Positions 7,112 through 13,239 of a DNA stretch of 13,239 bases are shown one piece after another. Both the position numbers and the translations under genes were made by a program. This stretch comes from Bacillota bacterium (lineage in GTDB: Bacteria; Bacillota; UBA4882; UBA8346), in the NCBI GenBank assembly GCA_023415375.1, contig JAEZKW010000084.1:1-13239 (forward strand), written 5' to 3'. Under the pieces are notes generated by a model that saw only the letters and a list, made by a program, of their open reading frames with translations, had not been told where the DNA came from and did no database searches. How positions within the stretch are numbered: position 1 is the stretch's first letter; each line of letters begins with the position of its first letter.

Positions 7112-7355
7112 AGGTGAAATACCGGTGTAAATTCCTATTGACCATTTTTCTTTTTTAATTATGATAGGCCAAAGGTATAAAAAAAAAGCTAAACAACCTA
7201 AGAAGATTATAGCAAGAAATATGAAACCTAAAACATAACTTGATACTATGAATAAGGTAGCTATTAATATACACTCCCTTTTTTTGGAACCTTTCCTGGT
7301 ATTACTGCATTTAAAAAGTACAGTATTCCAATGAACCCCAAATTATGATTTTCAC
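7112..7355 (-). pseudogene. 5' part of the beta-propeller gene: membrane anchor joined by a probable frameshift to a GTG start
   Basis: Upstream of 7111 the propeller frame stays open to 7342. It encodes a basic stretch (RKGSKKRE), a long hydrophobic segment of about 35 residues including SSYVLGFIFLAIIFLG, and IIIKKEKWSIGIYTG leading into the propeller. It lacks a start codon. In another frame a GTG at 7353-7355 overlaps the TGA stop of the LCP gene (GTGA) and has AAGG upstream, the usual design for a coupled gene; it reads MKIIIWGSLEYCTFF and stops. Removing one base from the five-A run at 7313-7317 (plus strand) joins this start to the propeller frame, giving about 350 aa. Either the gene is a true frameshift pseudogene, or the run was miscounted in assembly, or slippage occurs. 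The reconstruction is inference; the missing start is seen directly. Confidence 0.5.
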
Positions 7356-8329
7356 TGAAAATACCTTCGTATGTTCTGAACATCTTCCATATCCGGCCTC
7401 CAATAATAAACCACAGTCTTAATTAATGGATCCAAACCACTTTCTGCCTTTCCACCTATTTGGTAATATTTTAAATTTCCTTCCGGTACTTGCTTTATGG
7501 TCCAGGCCAAACAAAGTAAGTCAAAATCTGTTAGATTTGTATCCACCACATCGTTATGGACCCGAGCTATCAAGTCAGGTAATTTGCTAATATTAGTCAA
7601 CTGAAATGTTTGTTTGGCGATGGCCTCTAATATCATTAATTGATTTCGCTGCCTACCGAAATCGCCTTTTTTTAAAGAGAAGCGCTCCCGGGTCAATTCC
7701 AAAGTCATTTCACCATTTAAATGATTATGACCGGCTGGAAGAGTCACTGATTTCTCGGTGAGTCGGATCGATTGCGGTAATTCAATATCAAGCCCTCCCA
7801 GAGTATCAATAAAACTTACATACCCCTTAAAATTGACCTTAATATAATAGTCCAAGCGGCAATGCAACAAATTGGCTACAGTAGTTAATGTAGCTTGAGT
7901 GCCTTTGCGATTACCGCCTGCTTTCTCTCCAATTAAGTGAGTGTGAGTGATTTTTGTGTAGCCGATTCCCTTGACCGCAATCCTGGTATCCCGCGGTACG
8001 CTTACCACATGAATTGATTTTCTATAGGAGTTAATATTAGCGACCATAATCATATCAGCCCGCGAAGCATTATTATCCCGGGCATCGATCCCCAAAATTA
8101 AAATATTGAAACTCTGATGGGAAGATGATTTGGATGAGTTATCAACCTTGCTTTTTTGGGAAATGGTTGATTTTATTTTGGGTTTACTAGGTTTTTCCGC
8201 AGCTAATATTGGCAAGTTCCCACTCAAAAAACTGTACGTTTGAATAAGAAAACCGATCTTATTCCTTTCTAAACCTATTAAGCCTAAAAAAAGCATTATC
8301 ACCGTTGCAAATGCAATATATTTTTTCAT
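7352..8329 (-). CDS. LytR-CpsA-Psr (LCP) family glycopolymer transferase
   Basis: This 325-aa protein has one N-terminal membrane anchor (about 4-20), a Lys/Ser-rich linker (45-72) and an extracytoplasmic LCP domain. Family motifs are NILILGIDARD (75-85), SRADMIMV (89-96), SVPRDTRI (110-117), NFKGYVSFIDTLGGLDI (166-182) and GDFGRQRNQ (222-230), covering the acidic and Arg residues that bind the polyprenyl diphosphate head group and Mg2+. LCP enzymes move undecaprenyl-diphosphate-linked polymers to peptidoglycan or other acceptors, so this one could anchor the polysaccharide made here. ATG start 8327-8329 has AAAGG about 10 bases upstream. It follows the BY-kinase gene by 24 bases, and its TGA overlaps a GTG of the next gene. 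An LCP gene inside the locus resembles Gram-positive capsule operons, which is notable next to outer-membrane genes. Confidence 0.9.
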   Translation of the reverse strand: MKKYIAFATVIMLFLGLIGLERNKIGFLIQTYSFLSGNLPILAAEKPSKPKIKSTISQKSKVDNSSKSSSHQSFNILILGIDARDNNASRADMIMVANINSYRKSIHVVSVPRDTRIAVKGIGYTKITHTHLIGEKAGGNRKGTQATLTTVANLLHCRLDYYIKVNFKGYVSFIDTLGGLDIELPQSIRLTEKSVTLPAGHNHLNGEMTLELTRERFSLKKGDFGRQRNQLMILEAIAKQTFQLTNISKLPDLIARVHNDVVDTNLTDFDLLCLAWTIKQVPEGNLKYYQIGGKAESGLDPLIKTVVYYWRPDMEDVQNIRRYFQ

Positions 8330-8353
8330 TTCAAATATACCTTTTGAAAAATA

Positions 8354-9049
8354 TTATATAGAATTGTGTCTCCGCTTATCGGTTCCGTAATAGTAGTAAT
8401 AATTAGAATATTGTTCCTCAATCTCCACCCGGTTCAAAATCACTCCCAATAACTTTCCATTAGCGCGCAATATCGACTCTTTGGCCTGTCGAACCATTTC
8501 CGGCCTTGTAAACCCTGCCCTGACAACTAAAGCTACTCCTTCAACCCTCGAAGCCAGAACACAGGCATCGGTAACTGCAATAACCGGAGGGGTATCAATC
8601 AGTACAAAATCAAAATGGGATTGCAAATACACCAACAAGTCAGCCATCCGGGAAGATACTAGAAGTTCCGAAGGATTGGGTGGAATCGGTCCGCTTGTAA
8701 GTACTTGAAGATTATCGATCCCAGTCAACTGAAATAATTCATCAACGGTGGTTCTTTCAACCAAATAATTGGTAAGACCACGTTCTTTGACACCAAAAAT
8801 TCGATGTTGGGTTGGTTTGCGCAGATCACAGTCAACAATGATAACTTTTTTACCGGATTCGGCCAATACCACCCCAGTATTTGCAACTACAGTCGATTTC
8901 CCTTCTTGAGGTCCGGCGCTGGTAATAATCAGGGAATGTAAACTGCTATCAATTTTGGAAAATTGAAGATTTGTCCGTAAGGTCCGGAAAGCTTCCGAAA
9001 CCGGAGATAATTTTGGATTTCTAACGATCAATTGATCTTGAAATGACAT
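8354..9049 (-). CDS. CpsD/CapB-type bacterial tyrosine kinase (BY-kinase)
   Basis: The 231-aa protein is a stand-alone cytoplasmic BY-kinase. The order of motifs is complete: the EX2RX2R oligomerisation motif EAFRTLR (19-25), Walker A GPQEGKST (46-53), Walker A' VIIVDCDLR (69-77), PNPSELL (125-131), Walker B FVLIDTPP (148-155), and a C-terminal tyrosine cluster with Tyr 214 and five consecutive Tyr at 217-221, the usual autophosphorylation tail. There is no fused membrane domain, so it needs the Wzz/CpsC-like protein encoded just upstream as activator. The pair controls polymer length and export through cycles of ring assembly and phosphorylation. ATG 9047-9049 has GAGGT about 7 bases upstream. 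I see no cognate phosphatase in the window. Confidence 0.92.
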   Translation of the reverse strand: MSFQDQLIVRNPKLSPVSEAFRTLRTNLQFSKIDSSLHSLIITSAGPQEGKSTVVANTGVVLAESGKKVIIVDCDLRKPTQHRIFGVKERGLTNYLVERTTVDELFQLTGIDNLQVLTSGPIPPNPSELLVSSRMADLLVYLQSHFDFVLIDTPPVIAVTDACVLASRVEGVALVVRAGFTRPEMVRQAKESILRANGKLLGVILNRVEIEEQYSNYYYYYGTDKRRHNSI

Positions 9050-9067
9050 TGGAAGACCTCGCTTTTA

Positions 9068-9102
9068 AAAAAATCAAAAAATTATTGCCATTAAACGCAA
9101 TA
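9068..9102 (-). terminator. Weak hairpin with T-tracts between wzz-like and kinase genes
   Basis: On the minus strand TATTGC and GCAATA (9097-9102 and 9083-9088) form a 6-base-pair stem with an 8-base loop, followed by AT, six Ts, GA and seven Ts. The stem is short, so it is at best a leaky terminator or an mRNA 3'-end-stabilising structure. It could make the chain-length protein more abundant than the kinase. Confidence 0.3.
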
Positions 9103-9104
9103 TA

Positions 9105-10502
9105 TCATGTCGTCTCTTTGAAATCCGGAATGTTGCCCAAAACGGGTAGATTTAAATAATTCTTGACATCATCTGCCGTATTAATTGTAATATTCAAATA
9201 TTCCAAAACAAAAGCCAAACCGATTCCTGCAAAAAGACCCAAAAACGTAGCCACCAAGATATTCAAAGTTTTATTGGGTAAAACAGGTTTATCGGGAAGT
9301 ATCGCCCGATCGATGAGTTGGACATTGGTAGGTACCATCAGCTCACTAATTTTAGCTTCCTCACGACGTTTAGAAAGCATGACATAAATCTCTTGGTTTA
9401 AAGATACATTGCGCATCAAACGGGCCAATTCTTGTTCTCTGGCTGGCAACTTATCGATTTCCTTCTCAGCATCAGCGGTTAATTTATTTAAAGCAATTGT
9501 CTGAGCGTTTGCAGCGGCAATATCAACACCAGCTTGTAATTTTCCTTGTACCAAGGTTTGGTAGACCGGATTTGTCATAGCTTCTTCATTATTCGTAACC
9601 TTAGCAATTTCAATGTTTAGCTTGGTTCTCAATTCTTCAATCTCAGCTCGGACAGAGGCCACTTGCGGGCTATCTTCGCCATTATCGTGCAGTAACCCGA
9701 CCAATTCCACTTTCAGATCGGCCAGTTTCGCTTTATACTGTCCTATTAAAGGACTATCCGGAGTAAACTCGTTTTTCCCCTGAGATAATTCTTTATTTGC
9801 TGCCTCTAATTTAGCTTGGGCAGCAGCTAGTGTTATGTTATTCTCCGCTTTGAGTTGATTCATGTTTGAAAGTCTGTCTACTAAAGCTTTTGTCTCATCC
9901 TCTGGGGCAGCTATCTGTTTTTCTCTTTTAAAATTCTTCAAAGCTTGTTCGGCTTGGTCCAGATTTTGTTTTGTCCCGACTAAATATTGATCGATAAAAT
10001 CACCAACTGCAGAATCTTCCGACCGTACCAACTTCGTTAAGCGTACTAAAAAAATATTCACTAAAGTATTTGTAAGGAACATCGCTCTTTTAGCGTTATG
10101 ATCACGTACTTTAACCTTTAAAATTTCAGTATCCTTAACCGGCTCAATATGAATCCGGGAAAGCATTTTCTCATAGCTGACCTTACGAAGATGTGCTTTA
10201 GTGGCAAACATATCGATGATTGTACGGCTTTTTATAATTTCTGCATAGGTAGAAAGCAACTTTTGGATCTCCATATCAGATTCAAGAGAATTAGCAAGTA
10301 AAGAGTTATCTAAACTTTTAGATTGCTTTATGCGTAAAGTGGCTTCTCCTTCGTAAGTCGGGGGCATTAAAAAGCTTACTACTGCTGCAATAAAAACTGA
10401 AATCAAAAAAATAGTTATGATAAGTCCAAGGTGTTTCCGGATGATTCGAGTAACATCCCGCAAATCTAAATCCCGCATAGTATCTTCATTTTGAATTTCC
10501 AT
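9105..10502 (-). CDS. Wzz/CpsC-like polysaccharide chain-length determinant (GumC-like co-polymerase)
   Basis: This protein of about 465 aa has the polysaccharide co-polymerase layout. A short cytoplasmic N-terminus (RDLDLRDVTRIIRKH) precedes membrane segment 1 (about 27-47) and the PPTYEGEATL block. A long periplasmic stretch follows, rich in charged and Ala/Leu/Gln heptads, predicted coiled-coil between about 170 and 380. A Pro-rich segment (LPDKPVLPNK) then leads to membrane segment 2 (about 415-435), and a short cytoplasmic tail with TADDVKNYLNLPVLGNIP. It lacks the kinase domain, which is encoded by the next gene. It should sit in the inner membrane, set polymer length and activate the BY-kinase. 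ATG 10500-10502 has GGAGGA 8 bases upstream; a TTG one codon earlier (10503-10505) is equally possible and changes one residue. First gene of its unit. Confidence 0.9.
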   Translation of the reverse strand: MEIQNEDTMRDLDLRDVTRIIRKHLGLIITIFLISVFIAAVVSFLMPPTYEGEATLRIKQSKSLDNSLLANSLESDMEIQKLLSTYAEIIKSRTIIDMFATKAHLRKVSYEKMLSRIHIEPVKDTEILKVKVRDHNAKRAMFLTNTLVNIFLVRLTKLVRSEDSAVGDFIDQYLVGTKQNLDQAEQALKNFKREKQIAAPEDETKALVDRLSNMNQLKAENNITLAAAQAKLEAANKELSQGKNEFTPDSPLIGQYKAKLADLKVELVGLLHDNGEDSPQVASVRAEIEELRTKLNIEIAKVTNNEEAMTNPVYQTLVQGKLQAGVDIAAANAQTIALNKLTADAEKEIDKLPAREQELARLMRNVSLNQEIYVMLSKRREEAKISELMVPTNVQLIDRAILPDKPVLPNKTLNILVATFLGLFAGIGLAFVLEYLNITINTADDVKNYLNLPVLGNIPDFKETT

Positions 10503-10510
10503 CAAGATTT

Positions 10511-10516
10511 TCCTCC
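10511..10516 (-). promoter_or_regulatory. Ribosome-binding site of the wzz-like gene
   Basis: The minus strand reads GGAGGA. Spacing is 8 bases to ATG 10500-10502 and 5 to TTG 10503-10505, so it does not fully decide between two starts that differ by one codon. Confidence 0.7.
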
Positions 10517-10577
10517 ATCAATCGTTAATCAGTTTTGGTATAGTATATCTCTACTCTCCACCTCCGGAATTTTCAAA

Positions 10578-10606
10578 AGAATACAATCTTTATCCAACGT
10601 TTTCAA
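10578..10606 (-). promoter_or_regulatory. Candidate promoter for the wzz-kinase-LCP unit
   Basis: The minus strand has TTGAAA (10601-10606), 17 bases, then TATTCT (10578-10583). The -35 box is good (five of six) and the -10 box only fair (four of six). A promoter is needed here because a terminator precedes the region at 10857-10904. Other AT-rich boxes in the stretch could serve instead, including TTGACT near 10713 with no good -10. Confidence 0.35.
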
Positions 10607-10648
10607 ATTATTCCAAACCGGGGTAATGTTATTTGTTGATTTATGGTA

Positions 10649-10672
10649 ATTACATTATTGTTTATTACATTA
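10649..10672 (+). repeat. Tandem ATTACATTA direct repeats, operator-like
   Basis: ATTACATTA occurs at 10649-10657 and again at 10664-10672, spaced by TTGTTT, a 15-base period. It lies about 45 bases upstream of the candidate promoter of the wzz unit. Two identical 9-mers so placed suggest a binding site for a dimeric regulator. In an AT-rich stretch chance repetition is possible. Confidence 0.35.
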
Positions 10673-10772
10673 AAATATTGAGCGGTTCAAGAAAATATGA
10701 CAAAAAACAAGTCAATCCAGAATATAAGCAATAAAATTCTCTGGTAGCTTAAACGAATTGATTAAATTGAAA

Positions 10773-10800
10773 GACTTAACTCCATAGCTAAATTTAAGTC
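10773..10800. repeat. Perfect 7-base inverted repeat in the wzz upstream region
   Basis: GACTTAA (10773-10779) and TTAAGTC (10794-10800) are perfect inverted repeats with a 14-base loop. Read on the minus strand they are followed by a T-rich stretch, so this might be a second weak terminator behind the main one at 10857-10904, or a protein-binding site. Confidence 0.3.
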
Positions 10801-10856
10801 AGTTAATAGATTCACAAAGTTTTTCCAAGTAATTACCGATATAGGCTACAGCTTTA

Positions 10857-10904
10857 AATAAAAATAAAAACCTGGTCAGTTAAAGCGATGAACTAATCAG
10901 GTTC
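10857..10904 (-). terminator. Rho-independent terminator ending the secretin / secretin-barrel unit
   Basis: On the minus strand AACCTG (10899-10904) pairs with CAGGTT (10870-10875), and after one A-C mismatch TTAGTT pairs with AACTGA around a 9-base loop. The stem is followed by TTTATTTTTATTT. It lies about 55 bases after the stop of the 570-aa gene. Confidence 0.75.
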
Positions 10905-10959
10905 GTTTAAATCTTTCATATGTAGCCTCAATGATTCCTTTGAAAAATAATTCTTTTGA

Positions 10960-12672
10960 CTAGAAATGAATCCCTACTCCCAAAGAATAAGTCGGTTTAT
11001 CCTGTGTGTGGTCAACTTCAAGGATCCAAGTACTTTTTTTCACACTATAGTCAAACCGAAACAACCAACCATCATAATCCGGGTCACCGGTAGCGCTAAG
11101 CACCACGCCTAAATTTTCCGTACCAATGCGAGCTCCTGCACTCCAGACTCCATCTTTCGATACCTTTTCCGAATCGAATAAATAAGACCATGGATAGTAT
11201 TTAGCAAATAAACCAAGGAATTGATTTGGATGCGTTACATCTCCCAGCCCAAACATGAAAGCATCCTGATCATCGGGGCCGATTCCCCTGCCAGCCAGGA
11301 ATTCAAATGATGTTTCCGAATCGAGACCAAAAGAAAGCCCTGCCGAGTAAAGGTCATTCCTGCGATAATCTAAAGTAAAGTTATTAAGTCCAAAGGAAGA
11401 CTTAAAACTCAACCAACCCTCGAGTGAACCATCATCTTTTGTACCGGAAATCCCCAACTCTAAGCTTGACTTGTTTGGAAATTCAGAATCCGGTTCATCC
11501 ATTAATCTTTCAAATCCTCCCAGTGAGGCAACAGGAAGTAATCCGGATTTAGTAGCCAGCGATGATTGGATATTGATAGGTGTGGCGGAGATTAGGACGA
11601 TAAAATCACGATGGTTTTTGGATCTTTCTTGGTTTACTCCGTCCATTATATCCCGCCCGGAAGCTTGGGCTTGGCGAACCACCGCTAAAATAGAACTCTT
11701 CCCGGAATTGGTACGGACAATTGTGGCCACCTTTTCAACAGGTTCGCTTACTTTCTTAACAGTGCCATCCTGACTGAAATTAGCCTCGCTCGCCATATCC
11801 CTTTCAATATGAACATCTGAAGTAACTTCGCCACTTTCCGAGTTAACTTTTAGCGGAGTTATCTGAATGGTAAAATAACGATTAGTATCTAGTTCACTAC
11901 TAATTGAACGAGTACTGGAACTAAGTGAAACAGGCTTTCCCGGTAACGTAATTAACCAAGGTTGTCTAGTCACACTTTGTGAATATGTTTCTATCTTTTG
12001 ATTGATAACCCACTCTGTATGGCTGTTAATTGTCCATTGATCCGGGGTAATGATCAGCTCTTTATTATTGGCATTTGATTTATCGTATGAACCGGAAAAC
12101 AAAAAATCCAAACCCGAGGAACTTCCAATGTCAATGATTTGTAAACGGTAAAAAATTGAAATTTGTCCAACGGTTACAGAAAGTTCCCCTAGTCTGGATA
12201 ATATTTTATCAAGCATAGAAGTTGGGGCCTTCACATAAACAACTCCCAATGATTCATTGTAGTTGAGATATTGTTTAAAATCATCCAATTTACTAAGTGC
12301 TTTTTGATCCAGAAACCCCACTGGAATAACCGTAGAATCAGCGGCTGCTAAAACTGTTAATGGTGAGTGGGGGCCGCTTACCAGATAATAATTGTCAACT
12401 TTCGTGTATGAATATCCTAAAGGCTCTAAGATTCTTTTTAAGGACTCCTCCGCTGTGTTTCCCTGAATATTTCTAATTCTCGGGCCCTCCAGTTCCGGAT
12501 CAGCGATAATTAGAACATTGTATTTTTTTTCAATGTTCTTAAGAGTTTTATGAAAAGAGGCAGCCGAAGACTTTTTACTGGATGCATCCTCGGCCATAGC
12601 AGTCATTAGAATCACACTAGTAGCTAATGCTAATAAAATGGCTATTTTGGACACGTCTTTCCAAATCCTCAT
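10960..12672 (-). CDS. Exported STN/secretin-like protein with C-terminal outer-membrane beta-barrel
   Basis: This 570-aa protein has a signal peptide (hydrophobic 9-24, AMA site near 25-27). Residues about 38-100 resemble an STN/secretin N0 domain (FHKTLKNIEKKYNVLII, then AEESLKRILEPLGYSYTKVDNYYLV, both seen as short blocks). Residues about 105-370 follow the order of a secretin core: a GVVYVKAP-type N1-like repeat, VGQISIFYRLQIIDI, SGLDFLF, PWLITLPGKPVSL, ITPLKV, a KVATIVRT block and RDFIVLISATPI. The PILGDIP gate motif is missing. Residues about 380-570 are a series of alternating hydrophobic strands (LEGWLSFKSSF, NFTLDYRR, SAGLSFGL, TYSLGVGIHF) ending in Phe, the usual signal for barrel insertion by BamA. 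The ATG overlaps the secretin stop (ATGA), so the two products are made together and may form one outer-membrane complex. No named family is recognised for the whole protein. Confidence 0.7.
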   Translation of the reverse strand: MRIWKDVSKIAILLALATSVILMTAMAEDASSKKSSAASFHKTLKNIEKKYNVLIIADPELEGPRIRNIQGNTAEESLKRILEPLGYSYTKVDNYYLVSGPHSPLTVLAAADSTVIPVGFLDQKALSKLDDFKQYLNYNESLGVVYVKAPTSMLDKILSRLGELSVTVGQISIFYRLQIIDIGSSSGLDFLFSGSYDKSNANNKELIITPDQWTINSHTEWVINQKIETYSQSVTRQPWLITLPGKPVSLSSSTRSISSELDTNRYFTIQITPLKVNSESGEVTSDVHIERDMASEANFSQDGTVKKVSEPVEKVATIVRTNSGKSSILAVVRQAQASGRDIMDGVNQERSKNHRDFIVLISATPINIQSSLATKSGLLPVASLGGFERLMDEPDSEFPNKSSLELGISGTKDDGSLEGWLSFKSSFGLNNFTLDYRRNDLYSAGLSFGLDSETSFEFLAGRGIGPDDQDAFMFGLGDVTHPNQFLGLFAKYYPWSYLFDSEKVSKDGVWSAGARIGTENLGVVLSATGDPDYDGWLFRFDYSVKKSTWILEVDHTQDKPTYSLGVGIHF

Positions 12673-13239
12673 TCCTTAACAACCTCAGCCGTAAGGAAGA
12701 CCAATAATTCACTATCTTCCTTTGTTTTTGATTTCTGTTTAAATAAATATCCGATTAAGGGAATATCACCTAAGATAGGAGTTTTTACAGTTGTGTCGCT
12801 ATCATTCTTATTGGTGAGCCCTGCCACCATCACGGTTTGACCTGGCAAAAAGCGTACTGTGGAGCTATACTCCCTGCTTTTTACAACAATTTCATCGGTG
12901 GTATTACCCTGAAAATCGCTTACTTTTTGAGCTACAGTTAGTTCAATTTGATTTCCGACTATTTTAGGCGTCACTTTCAGTGTAGTGCCTGCTTCTACGT
13001 TTTCAGTACTGGAACTGGTAGAACTCGTTCCGGTGGAATAAAGTACCAAGGTGCGTTTTTCACCCACAAAAAGTTCGCCACATTTGCCCTCGGTCACCAG
13101 TAATACCGGATCAGCATGTATCGTTGCCTTCTTTTCATTGACCAAAGCGTTAAGAGTTGTTGAAAAATGTCCAAAACTACTGTCCCCTTCACCACTGATA
13201 GTGCCTTCGGCAAGATCAAGGGCCAGTGTTTTGGTTCCG
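12669..13239 (-). CDS. Secretin (GspD/PilQ superfamily), C-terminal part; 5' end outside window
   Basis: The open frame continues to the window edge, giving 189 codons plus stop; the TTG at 13143-13145 is internal and not a start. The sequence is the C-terminal secretin domain: FGHFSTTLNALVNEKKATI, HADPVLLVTEGKCGELFVG, GTTLKVTPKIVGNQIELTV, VRFLPGQTVMVAGLTNK, then the hallmark PILGDIPLIGYLFK and ELLVFLTAEVV. These form the outer-membrane double-walled channel and gate in type II secretion, type IV pilus and phage-type secretins. The N-terminal domains that would show which class it is lie outside the window. A Thr/Ser-rich insert (STGTSSTSSSTEN) follows the FVGEK segment. It overlaps the next gene by ATGA. 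An outer-membrane secretin indicates a diderm host. Confidence 0.9.
   Translation of the reverse strand, partial: GTKTLALDLAEGTISGEGDSSFGHFSTTLNALVNEKKATIHADPVLLVTEGKCGELFVGEKRTLVLYSTGTSSTSSSTENVEAGTTLKVTPKIVGNQIELTVAQKVSDFQGNTTDEIVVKSREYSSTVRFLPGQTVMVAGLTNKNDSDTTVKTPILGDIPLIGYLFKQKSKTKEDSELLVFLTAEVVKE

Larger units (their letters stand above)
10506..10959. other. Gene-free stretch between the secretin-barrel gene and wzz
   Basis: About 450 AT-rich bases without a credible gene. In minus-strand order it holds a terminator (10857-10904), a perfect inverted repeat (10773-10800), tandem direct repeats (10649-10672), a candidate promoter (10578-10606) and the wzz ribosome-binding site. I recognise no riboswitch or small RNA in it. 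Confidence 0.65.

Noticed and set aside
7269..7341. Third-frame peptide LGFIGILYFLNAVIPGK at the broken 5' end of the propeller gene
   Set aside because: It looks protein-like and could also be joined through the seven-A run near 7280, but it has a poor TTG start and no ribosome-binding site, while the GTG overlapping the LCP stop gives a simpler one-base repair.
8481..9387. Plus-strand frames opposite the kinase (8481-8708) and the wzz-like gene (9163-9387)
   Set aside because: They are antisense to genes with complete motif sets and no independent coding evidence.
11471..11773. Plus-strand frame of 100 codons inside the secretin-barrel gene
   Set aside because: It is antisense to a coherent reading frame with signal peptide, domains and barrel; nothing in it is recognisable.
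13143..13145. TTG at 13143-13145 as a start giving a 158-aa protein
   Set aside because: The frame stays open to the window edge and the upstream residues are typical of the secretin domain, so this is an internal codon of a gene cut by the edge.
1..13239. tRNA, rRNA, insertion sequence or CRISPR array
   Set aside because: I saw no transposase, terminal inverted repeats, regularly spaced repeats or RNA-gene signature on either strand.

Overview
This window is a surface-polysaccharide (exopolysaccharide or capsule) locus of the Wzx/Wzy type. Every convincing gene is on the minus strand, so the locus reads from position 13239 down to position 1. The gene style is Bacillota-like: low GC, Shine-Dalgarno sites of the AGGAGG type, frequent TTG/GTG starts, a CpsC/CpsD-type split chain-length regulator and tyrosine kinase, and an LytR-CpsA-Psr (LCP) protein. 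Yet the window also encodes a secretin and an exported protein with a C-terminal beta-barrel ending in Phe, which both require an outer membrane. A diderm member of the Bacillota (for example Negativicutes, Halanaerobiales or Limnochordia/Hydrogenispora-like lineages) is the best inference. I cannot name the species.

Layout in the direction of transcription. (1) 13239-10960: the C-terminal part of a secretin (cut by the window edge), overlapping by ATGA a 570-aa protein with a signal peptide, an STN/N0-like domain, a degenerate secretin-like core and a C-terminal beta-barrel. A good intrinsic terminator follows (10857-10904). (2) 10502-6302: Wzz/CpsC-like chain-length protein, CpsD-like BY-kinase, LCP protein, and a membrane-anchored GINT1-type beta-propeller protein whose 5' end appears to be frameshifted. 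A strong terminator follows (6233-6259). (3) 5803-1: WbaP-type initiating sugar-phosphate transferase with its own well-formed sigma-A promoter (5940-5968), then a Wzx-type flippase, a two-[4Fe-4S] F420-hydrogenase-beta-like protein, a polysaccharide pyruvyl transferase, and the start of a polytopic protein that looks like a Wzy polymerase or O-antigen ligase (cut by the window edge).

Working model: WbaP puts the first sugar phosphate on undecaprenyl phosphate; glycosyltransferases, none of which lie in the window, presumably further downstream, build the repeat unit; it is decorated by pyruvyl transfer, flipped by Wzx, polymerised by Wzy, and its length is controlled by the Wzz/BY-kinase pair. 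The LCP protein could attach the polymer to the wall. No Wza-type exporter is present, so the secretin and secretin-barrel pair is a candidate outer-membrane route, although it could also belong to a separate secretion or pilus system.

The two long gene-poor stretches (5804-6301 and 10503-10959) hold terminators, promoters and operator-like repeats. The genes from about 4250 down to 1 are clearly more AT-rich than those above 4250, which is typical of a variable serotype-like cassette joined to a conserved assembly module.
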